From CAYWMP01 sp964459445 (GTDB taxonomy: Bacteria; Desulfobacterota; DSM-4660; Desulfatiglandales; HGW-15): a stretch of 12,807 bases of DNA. Below the pieces are notes generated by a model. It was given only the letters and a program-made list of their open reading frames with translations, ran no database searches and was not told where the DNA came from. Shown here one piece after another: positions 7,423-12,807 of this stretch (positions are counted from its first letter, which is position 1; every line of letters begins with the position of its first letter). The DNA lies in NCBI GenBank assembly GCA_964459445.1, contig CAYWMP010000173.1, forward strand, positions 1 to 12,807. The letters are read 5' to 3'. The translations under genes and the position numbers were made by a program.

Positions 7423-7914
7423 ATGCTTGAAAAATTTGAAAGATTCAATCGGAATTTAAGCAGTTGGGTTGAATGGGTTGGACTCGCTGCGCTCCTGCTC
7501 ATGATGATCGTTACGTGTATCGATGTCTTGGGTTCCAAGCTCTTCCGAACGCCTGTCTTTGGCTCCATTGATATCGTCATGCTCGCCCAGCTCATCGCGA
7601 TCTCCTTCGCGGCCGCCTCGGCACTCCTCCTTGGGAGGCACGTCCAGGTGGAGTTCTTCGTAGTGATGCTTCCAAAGCGCACTCATGCCGTGGTTAATTG
7701 TATTGTAGATTTGCTGGGCTTGATCCTTTTTGCGCTTATTGTCTGGCGCCTTTGCGTTTTTGGCTATTCTCTCCAAACCGGCGGTGAAGAAAGTGCAACG
7801 GCTCGGATTCCGCTCTATCCATTTGCCTATGGCATTGCCCTGGCCAGCATCCCCGTATGCCTGATATTCCTGTCCAGGTTCATACAATCTTTCATCCGGA
7901 TTACAGACAAATGA
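7423..7914 (+). CDS. dctQ: TRAP transporter small permease DctQ
   Basis: This 163-residue inner-membrane protein pairs with DctM to form the sodium-driven solute channel. Four hydrophobic segments are visible at about residues 15-35, 50-70, 88-110 and 128-152. The conserved GRHVQVEFF follows helix 2, and GGEESATARIPLYPFAYG precedes helix 4; both are typical of the family. The stop codon overlaps the start of dctM by ATGA (7911-7914), indicating translational coupling. No strong Shine-Dalgarno sequence precedes the ATG at 7423, which follows the hairpin by 44 bases. Length and topology are normal. Confidence 0.93.
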   Translation: MLEKFERFNRNLSSWVEWVGLAALLLMMIVTCIDVLGSKLFRTPVFGSIDIVMLAQLIAISFAAASALLLGRHVQVEFFVVMLPKRTHAVVNCIVDLLGLILFALIVWRLCVFGYSLQTGGEESATARIPLYPFAYGIALASIPVCLIFLSRFIQSFIRITDK

Positions 7915-9215
7915 GCCCCGAAACAGTCGGCATCCTCGGTATCGGTCTCCTCCTCCTGCTCTTTCTGCTCAGGATGCCGGTGGCCTTTACCATGGCCTTT
8001 GTGGGAGTGGTTGGGTTTGCCTATTTATCCGGTCCGGAGCCCGCCCTTAGCCTGCTTGCCCAGGATATCTTCGATACTTTCTCTTCCTATCCATTGTCAG
8101 TGATCCCCATGTTTATCCTGATGGGATCCTTCGCCTTCGCCTCGGGCATAAGCCAAAGGCTTTACGGCACCACCTATTCTTGGGTCGGGCAGTTTCGTGG
8201 AGGACTCACCATAGCGACGGTCCTCGCTTGCGCGGGCTTCGCGGCCATATGCGGCTCAACGGCCGCCACCGCGGCAACCATGGGAAAGATAGCACTCCCT
8301 GAAATGAGAAAGTATAAGTACGATAATATGCTTGCCACGGGGACTGTGGCCGCGGCCGGTACGCTCGGCATCCTCATCCCACCAAGCACGGTCCTCATTG
8401 TCTATGGCATTCTCACAGAAGAATCCATCGGCAAACTCTTCATTGCCGGTGTACTTCCGGGCTTTCTCCTCAGTCTCTTCTTTGTTGCAACGGTAATGAT
8501 CCTTTGCTTTAGAAATCCGCGGTTCGGGCCTCCGGGCTCAGCGACCAGTTGGCGTTCGAAATTGAAAGCGGCAACAGGTATTATCGAAGCCGTTATTCTC
8601 TTCCTGTTGACTATCGGCGGCTTGTTTTTGGGGTGGTTCAGCCCAACACAGGCGGGGGCCATCGGTGCAGGCGGCGCCCTTCTTATCGGGCTTGGACGAA
8701 GACAGCTCACCTGGCATCGGTTCTTCGAAGCCGGGAAAGACGGGCTCCGAACCGCGTGCATGGTCCTGTTCATTATTACCGGCGCCGTCATCTTCGGTCA
8801 CTTTATGGCCATATCCACCATCCCCTTTCTCCTTGCCGATTGGATAAGGGAGCTTCCCATTTCACCGATGGCCATTATGGGCGTGATCGTCTTCATTTAC
8901 TTTATCGGCGGATTTTTTATGGATTCAATGGCTCTGATTGTGGTCACGATTCCCATCTTCTTCCCGATTATTACGCAGCTTGGCTTTGACACCATCTGGT
9001 TTGGCGTCATAATCGTGCTCGTCGCCGAGATGGGCGTGATAACACCGCCGGTCGGGGTCAATGTCTTTGTTATAAAGGGCATCGCCCCTGACATCCCTCT
9101 GCATATCATTTTCCGAGGAATATTCCCCTTTCTGGCTGCCTTGATTATTCTCACCATCCTGCTGATGATATTCCCGCAGATCGCGACCTACCTGCCAAGT
9201 CTTGTGAGTTATTAA
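7911..9215 (+). CDS. dctM: TRAP transporter large permease DctM
   Basis: This 434-residue membrane protein is the transport subunit of the TRAP system. It is hydrophobic throughout, with about a dozen membrane segments beginning at VGILGIGLLLLLFLLRMPVA. Family signatures are GFAAICGSTAATAATMG (109-125), GTLGILIPPSTVLIVYGILT (150-169) and GVITPPVGVNVFVIKG (375-390). The frame is open 18 codons upstream to 7857, but the ATG at 7911 overlaps the dctQ stop codon as ATGA and gives the normal N-terminus MSPETV, so it is preferred. DctQ and DctM are separate proteins here, not fused. No convincing terminator follows directly; the next 725 bases hold a broken gene and repeats. Confidence 0.95.
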   Translation: MSPETVGILGIGLLLLLFLLRMPVAFTMAFVGVVGFAYLSGPEPALSLLAQDIFDTFSSYPLSVIPMFILMGSFAFASGISQRLYGTTYSWVGQFRGGLTIATVLACAGFAAICGSTAATAATMGKIALPEMRKYKYDNMLATGTVAAAGTLGILIPPSTVLIVYGILTEESIGKLFIAGVLPGFLLSLFFVATVMILCFRNPRFGPPGSATSWRSKLKAATGIIEAVILFLLTIGGLFLGWFSPTQAGAIGAGGALLIGLGRRQLTWHRFFEAGKDGLRTACMVLFIITGAVIFGHFMAISTIPFLLADWIRELPISPMAIMGVIVFIYFIGGFFMDSMALIVVTIPIFFPIITQLGFDTIWFGVIIVLVAEMGVITPPVGVNVFVIKGIAPDIPLHIIFRGIFPFLAALIILTILLMIFPQIATYLPSLVSY

Positions 9216-9290
9216 AATTGGTTGACGAACTGAAGCGATCGAATTCGATTGGAACGGCAATCTATAGGCGTTTTGGGTGTTAAATAATTG

Positions 9291-9330
9291 AAGTGTCCGG
9301 TGTTCAGTGTTCAGAAGTTCAGTGTTCTGG
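9291..9330 (+). repeat. Left heptamer array and inverted-repeat arm
   Basis: The sequence is built from GTTCNNN units: GTTCAGT, GTTCAGA, one extra A, GTTCAGT and GTTCTGG at 9302-9330, preceded by degenerate copies. Bases 9306-9327 pair with 9896-9917 as a 22-base inverted repeat with a single mismatch. The array ends three bases before the ribosome site of the broken four-helix-bundle gene. Confidence 0.7.
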
Positions 9331-9343
9331 TCGGGAGGGAAAC

Positions 9344-9742
9344 GTGGACAAATCTTATATGGATGTTGAGGACTTGCAAGTCTATTAGAGGCTTTGTGAG
9401 CTTCATATTGAAGTATGCAATCTGAGTCATGAATGGCCGCAGGAGGAACGTTACGAACTCGGATCTCAGGTGCGTCGATCTTCAAACAGTTCTCCAGCAC
9501 AATTGGCTGAAAAGCATGATGATCGGCATATTCGCAATAAGATTGAAGGCGTCAACCGCAGCAGAGGTGAAGCCGGCGAGACTATTCATCATTTATTCAT
9601 CGCAAGGCTTAAAGGCTACATTGAACCGTCTGTTTATAGCTCTTATCGAAGTCGTTACAAAGAATGCGTCCGCATGCTAAACGGCCTGGAGAAATCACTT
9701 GAAAAGAACCTGCCGGAATCTGAGCGACGGTGGAGTTTATGA
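9344..9742 (+). pseudogene. Four-helix-bundle (23S rRNA IVP-like) gene with amber stop
   Basis: Read from the GTG at 9344, the frame is 132 codons long with one in-frame TAG at 9386-9388, codon 15. The product would run VDKSYMDVEDLQVY, stop, RLCELHIEVCNLSHEWP and on to MLNGLEKSLEK. It matches the small four-helix-bundle family found in 23S rRNA intervening sequences: LQVY-x-RLCEL, PQEERYELGSQVRRSS, SPAQLAEK, FIARLKGYIEP and a final MLNGLEKSL helix. Family members usually have Gln or Lys after the VY, so a single CAG-to-TAG change explains the break. GGGAGGG at 9333-9339 precedes the GTG by four bases. A remnant starting at GTG 9470 would lack the first helix. Heptamer arrays enclose the whole unit. 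Family function is unclear. Readthrough of the amber codon cannot be excluded from this window. Confidence 0.7.
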
Positions 9743-9828
9743 GATAAATCATAACACTCGTACAACCTGCCGTGCGGCACTGAGCTCACGGCCGAGGGGA
9801 AGGCTTCCGACAAACTGAACTCTCGTAT

Positions 9829-9858
9829 CTGACTAAGCAACGCTGGAGTCAGTTTTTT
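9829..9858 (+). terminator. Intrinsic terminator after the four-helix-bundle gene
   Basis: CTGACT (9829-9834) pairs with AGTCAG (9847-9852), an inner AGC/GCT pair adds to the stem, and six T residues follow at 9853-9858. It lies inside the repeat-bounded unit and would end transcription of the broken gene. Confidence 0.5.
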
Positions 9859-9865
9859 GATCAAA

Positions 9866-9885
9866 CTGGCCGCTTAGGCGGCCAG
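9866..9885. other. Perfect GC-rich hairpin CTGGCCGC/GCGGCCAG
   Basis: Eight-base perfect arms enclose the 4-base loop TTAG. It lies between the terminator and the right heptamer array and has no T-run after it. It may be a protein site or part of the mobile unit's end. Confidence 0.45.
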
Positions 9886-9893
9886 AGGCGGCG

Positions 9894-9919
9894 CTGAACA
9901 CTGAACCTCTGAACACTTC
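9894..9919 (-). repeat. Right heptamer array and inverted-repeat arm
   Basis: On the minus strand it reads GTTCAGA, extra G, GTTCAGT, GTTCAGC. Bases 9896-9917 form the second arm of the 22-base inverted repeat whose first arm is 9306-9327 (21 of 22 positions pair). It ends just upstream of the ribosome site of the chimeric gene. Confidence 0.7.
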
Positions 9920-9940
9920 GATCTTAGGGGAGTTGATTCA

Positions 9941-10789
9941 ATGGGAAAAAAAAGCGTTTCAAATGAGAATCATTTTTTCTCCAGAGAATTAGAGACTCTA
10001 CACCGCGAGGACCTCAGAGCGCTTCAAATCAAAAAGACAAAAGAGACGCTTGAACGGGCCTATAATAGGAGTGATTTCTATCGGGATTTGTTTGATCGGG
10101 CAAAGGTCAAACCGGACGATTTCAAAAGCCTGAGCGATATCGAGAGATTTCCCTTCATTAACAAGCAAGACCTTGTGAGGGATCAGGAGGAGAATCCACC
10201 ATTCGGAAGGAGGCTCTGCCTTCCTCTTGATGAGGTCCGCCGCGTAAATGTCACAAGCGGCACCTCCGGCATGGGCCAGGAAGTGCATTGCCATGAAGAG
10301 GATTCTATTTGGGCCGCGAATGCATCCACGGCGTCCCATTTTGCTGCAATTGGCATGAAGGATGGGGAGTTGTCCGCCCTCCTCTACCCCTTAGGCACGA
10401 TGACCGGCGGCAGGCATCAGCCCTATTACCATTCCGAACATCGTCAGGTCGAATCTATGAGGAAAATGCATCCCGAACCCATTATGCAGATTCACCCGGA
10501 AAGGGGTGACGCGCTCGGCATTGAGGATGGCGATTGGGTTTGGATTGAATCACCCCTCGGGAGGATTAAACAAAAATGCAGGTATTTCGATGGGATTGAC
10601 CCAAGAGTTGTCCACGCACAACATGGTTGGTGGTTTCCTGAAGAGGACGGGGCGGAGCCCTCGCTTCACGGGGTTTGGAAATCGAATATCAATGTCCTCA
10701 TCAACGATGATCCGGATGGGTGTAATCGTATCAGCGGCGGCTGGCCGCTTAGAGCCATGCTTTGCAAGGTATATAAGGAGACTGATTGA
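9941..10789 (+). CDS. Chimera: PaaK-type CoA ligase N-terminus joined to molybdopterin-binding C-terminus
   Basis: This open frame of 282 codons joins parts of two unrelated enzymes. Residues 1-157 match the N-terminal third of phenylacetate-CoA ligase-type enzymes: LETLHREDLRALQIKKTKET, YNRSDFYRDLFDRA, FPFINKQDLV, the AMP-binding loop VNVTSGTSGMGQEVH (103-117) and LLYPLGTMTGG. From about residue 155 it becomes the C-terminal molybdopterin-dinucleotide-binding domain of a DMSO-reductase-family enzyme: TGGRHQPYYHSEHRQ, MQIHPERGDALGIEDGDWVW, VVHAQHGWWFPE and GGWPLRAMLCKVYKE. Both parents have Thr-Gly-Gly at this place, so the join probably lies in ACCGGCGGC (10403-10411). The ligase lacks its adenylate, hinge and lysine motifs, and the oxidoreductase lacks its cluster and metal-ligand parts, so catalysis is unlikely. 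AGGGGAG at 9926-9932 is a good ribosome site. It is most simply a deletion remnant still in frame. Confidence 0.85.
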   Translation: MGKKSVSNENHFFSRELETLHREDLRALQIKKTKETLERAYNRSDFYRDLFDRAKVKPDDFKSLSDIERFPFINKQDLVRDQEENPPFGRRLCLPLDEVRRVNVTSGTSGMGQEVHCHEEDSIWAANASTASHFAAIGMKDGELSALLYPLGTMTGGRHQPYYHSEHRQVESMRKMHPEPIMQIHPERGDALGIEDGDWVWIESPLGRIKQKCRYFDGIDPRVVHAQHGWWFPEEDGAEPSLHGVWKSNINVLINDDPDGCNRISGGWPLRAMLCKVYKETD

Positions 10790-10907
10790 AAACGCCCATT
10801 TGTCCCTCTTGAGGCGGGATTTCCCTCATCCCCAACCTTATAAATACTCACTGTTCGAGACGCGGTTTTTCAAACTTGATATTTGACGAGCTTCCCCATC
10901 CGAGATA

Positions 10908-10929
10908 GCAAATAAATTTAAGTATTTGC
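10908..10929. promoter_or_regulatory. Inverted repeat GCAAATA/TATTTGC
   Basis: Seven-base perfect arms (10908-10914 and 10923-10929) enclose 8 AT-rich bases. It could be an operator of the downstream kinase or a weak hairpin. No regulator is identified for it. Confidence 0.3.
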
Positions 10930-11000
10930 CCCACCGTCCGTTTATACTGTTAATAACCGAATTTCCTCCGGAAAAATAACTCGGATTCCCTTTGATTTTT

Positions 11001-11035
11001 GTCAATTTCTATGCATTTATGGTGCATAATTTGAC
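11001..11035. promoter_or_regulatory. Imperfect palindrome GTCAA...TGCAT/ATGCA...TTGAC
   Basis: The left part GTCAATTTCTATGCA (11001-11015) pairs with the right part TGCATAATTTGAC (11023-11035), apart from two extra bases in the left arm. It lies 80 to 115 bases before the kinase start and is a plausible operator; there is no direct evidence of function. Confidence 0.3.
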
Positions 11036-11115
11036 CATTTCGTTCTTCTTAGTGCCCAGTAATATGACTACATAACTGCTCGCAATCTACTATATCAAAG
11101 CGACCGGGAAATCTG

Positions 11116-12798
11116 ATGAATACAAAACCGACATACGAAGAACTCCAAAACAGGGTCCAAGACCTGGAGCAGCAAATCCAAGCACGCCAGAAAAGGGAAG
11201 AAAAGCTCTTGACGCTGGAGAAGAGGTTTCGCGAAATCGTGGAGACTATGGGTGAAGGTCTCGGCGTTGCCGACGAAAACTATGTCTTTACTTTCGTGAA
11301 TGAGAGTTTTTGCAAAATGCTGGGTCATTCCCGGGACGAGATGATTGGCCATGAGCTTATGGAGTTCGTTGCAGAGGGCTACAGAGAAAAATTCGCAGGA
11401 CAGATTGAAAAAAGAAAGTTAGGCAAGAGCGATCAATATGAGATGGTCTGGGCAGGAAAGGACGGTCGGCGAATATGGACACTTGCTTCGGCGAGACCTC
11501 TCATTGGTCCCGATGGTCGTTTTAGGGGCAGTTATGGCGTCTTGACCGATATTACCGCCCGTAAGGCTGCCGAGAAAGAACTCAAAGAATCGGAAGAAAA
11601 ATTCAGGACCCTGACCGATCAATCCCCAAACATGATCTTCATTAACAGGAAGGGCAAAGTAGTATATGTAAACAGGCGTTGCGAAGAGCTCATGGGATAC
11701 ACGAGGGAAGAGTTTCTGTCACCCGATTTCGATTTCTTTTCTATGATTGCCCCGCAATCACTAAATATTGTAAAGGCCAATTTTGCTAAGCATATGACAG
11801 GAGAGGATATCGAGCCCTACGAATATGCCCTCATCACCAAGGATAGCAAAGAACTGCAGGCTATCATCACCACGAAACTCATCACCTATGAGGGAGATAC
11901 GGCAATCCTCGGGATCATAACCGACATCACAGAGCGCAAAAAAGCAGAAAAGGCATTAAGAAAAAGCGAGGAAAGATACAGGGAGCTTGTACAAAATGCT
12001 AACAGCATTATCGTCCGGATGGACACCCAAGGGACGATTACCTTTTTCAACGAATATGCCCAGGATTTTTTCGGGTATTCGGAGGAAGAAATACTGGGGA
12101 AAAACCTGGTAGGCACCTTTGTGCCGAAAACAGATAGCTCGGGCCGAGACCTGGCTTCAATGATCCGTGATCTATTGGCCGATCCGGATAAATACGCCTC
12201 CAATGATAATGAGAACATGAAGAAAAACAACGAGCGCGTCTGGATCGCCTGGACAAATAAAGCGATTCGCAATGAAAACGGGGACGTAACGGAAATCCTT
12301 TGTGTCGGCAACGACATTACGGACGTAAAAAGGCTGGAAAGGCAACTGCAACGGGCCCAGAAACTGGAGGCTGTCGGGACTCTTGCCGGCGGCATCGCCC
12401 ATGATTTCAATAACCTTCTTATGGGTATTCAGGGGAATACCTCACTGCTTCTTCTCGATAAATCCACCTCACACAGCGATTACGATCGGCTTAGGAATAT
12501 CGAACAATATGTCCGAAACGGAACCGAGCTGACCAAGCAGCTCTTGGGATTCTCAAGGGGCGGAAAATATGAGGTTAAGCCAACGGATCTCAACAAGGTA
12601 TTGATCAAAACGACCGAAATGTTCGGTCGAACCAAAAAGGAGATCCGCATCCATAGCAAACTCAAAGGCGATCTGATGCCCGTTGAGGTGGATCAGGGAC
12701 AGATTGAGCAGGTGTTGTTGAACATCTATGTCAATGCCTGGCAGGCCATGTCGCAGGGTGTTTTTGTTCTGTCCTATCTAAGAAATAATATCAAGTAG
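11116..12798 (+). CDS. Triple-PAS sensor histidine kinase, ATPase domain interrupted
   Basis: This predicted cytosolic sensor kinase reads 560 residues to its stop. A coiled coil (about 5-40, YEELQNRVQDLEQQ) leads into three PAS domains at about 36-150, 158-275 and 284-405; the PAS domains end in the usual DIT-R/D-K/V linkers (DITARKAAE, DITERKKAE, DITDVKRLE). The dimerisation/phosphoacceptor domain follows, with His429 in GGIAHDFNNLL. The ATPase domain begins normally and the N-box is present (DQGQIEQVLLNIYVN, with Asn536 and Asn540, then AWQAM). After MSQG at about residue 548 the sequence becomes FVLSYLRNNIK and stops, with no G1, F or G2 boxes. A complete ATPase domain would need roughly 90-100 more residues, so the protein should be unable to bind ATP properly. 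There are no membrane segments, so the signal would be internal, perhaps redox or a ligand. No response regulator is visible in the window. Confidence 0.88.
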   Translation: MNTKPTYEELQNRVQDLEQQIQARQKREEKLLTLEKRFREIVETMGEGLGVADENYVFTFVNESFCKMLGHSRDEMIGHELMEFVAEGYREKFAGQIEKRKLGKSDQYEMVWAGKDGRRIWTLASARPLIGPDGRFRGSYGVLTDITARKAAEKELKESEEKFRTLTDQSPNMIFINRKGKVVYVNRRCEELMGYTREEFLSPDFDFFSMIAPQSLNIVKANFAKHMTGEDIEPYEYALITKDSKELQAIITTKLITYEGDTAILGIITDITERKKAEKALRKSEERYRELVQNANSIIVRMDTQGTITFFNEYAQDFFGYSEEEILGKNLVGTFVPKTDSSGRDLASMIRDLLADPDKYASNDNENMKKNNERVWIAWTNKAIRNENGDVTEILCVGNDITDVKRLERQLQRAQKLEAVGTLAGGIAHDFNNLLMGIQGNTSLLLLDKSTSHSDYDRLRNIEQYVRNGTELTKQLLGFSRGGKYEVKPTDLNKVLIKTTEMFGRTKKEIRIHSKLKGDLMPVEVDQGQIEQVLLNIYVNAWQAMSQGVFVLSYLRNNIK

Positions 12799-12807
12799 TT
12801 GAAGAAA
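12757..12807. other. Probable insertion or rearrangement junction at the window end
   Basis: Kinase homology ends at about 12757, directly after the N-box. The remaining bases are AT-rich, code for nothing kinase-like and quickly reach TAG at 12796-12798. This is what the edge of an inserted element or a deletion would look like. The window ends too soon to see an inverted terminal repeat, transposase or target duplication. Confidence 0.4.

Larger units (their letters stand above)
10790..11115. other. Gene-free interval upstream of the sensor kinase
   Basis: No convincing gene is present in these 326 bases. They become AT-rich after about 10880 and hold two inverted repeats, listed separately. 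No clear promoter with good -35 and -10 boxes was found; TTGACG at 10883-10888 has only a poor -10 partner (TAGCAA, 10906-10911). Confidence 0.6.

Noticed and set aside
9238..9249. Perfect 12-base palindrome ATCGAATTCGAT after dctM
   Set aside because: It is isolated, not repeated, has no T-run and could easily occur by chance.
8925..9500. Minus-strand open frame of 191 codons across the end of dctM and the following repeats
   Set aside because: It overlaps the well-supported end of dctM and crosses the heptamer array; its translation is low-complexity and charged, as expected of a shadow frame.
9429..9680. ATG-started 83-codon frame overlapping the four-helix-bundle pseudogene
   Set aside because: It is in another frame and shows no family pattern, whereas the frame from 9344 matches the four-helix-bundle family on both sides of the amber codon.

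Overview
The window looks like chromosome of an anaerobic bacterium, most likely a sulfate-reducing or syntrophic member of the Desulfobacterota. The base composition is moderate. The evidence is the combination of a single-subunit molybdenum/tungsten oxidoreductase, AMP-forming CoA ligases, a TRAP transporter, an AHDFNN-type PAS histidine kinase and a 23S-rRNA-IVP-like four-helix-bundle gene. The lineage is an inference; there is no rRNA or other phylogenetic marker.

Layout. A radical SAM protein (113-1009, +) converges on a DMSO-reductase-family molybdopterin oxidoreductase (1079-3127, -), separated by four tandem GGTTCNN heptamers. A 428-bp AT-rich divergent region follows. It carries recognisable promoters in both directions, and the -10 box of each lies in a TTTCAT/ATGAAA palindrome. 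To the right, on the + strand, are an acyl-CoA synthetase (3556-5160), an IclR-family regulator (5216-5995), and a complete TRAP transporter: dctP (6182-7276), dctQ (7423-7914) and dctM (7911-9215). A strong hairpin separates dctP from dctQM.

The right third is rearranged. A four-helix-bundle (IVP-like) gene is broken by an amber codon (9344-9742) and bracketed by a 22-bp inverted repeat made of GTTC heptamers. Next is an intact 282-codon frame (9941-10789) joining the N-terminal third of a PaaK-type CoA ligase to the C-terminal molybdopterin-binding domain of a second oxidoreductase, apparently through a short shared T-G-G. Last is a triple-PAS sensor kinase (11116-12798) whose reading frame leaves the family just after the ATPase N-box, as if interrupted.

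How it may work together (inference). The TRAP system imports an organic acid, the synthetase converts it to its CoA thioester, and the molybdenum/tungsten enzyme acts on the acid, its CoA ester or a related compound. The IclR protein would control the divergent promoters through the TGAAA-N5-TTTCA operators. The chimeric frame suggests that a second ligase/oxidoreductase pair once stood to the right and collapsed by deletion. The substrate cannot be read from the sequence.
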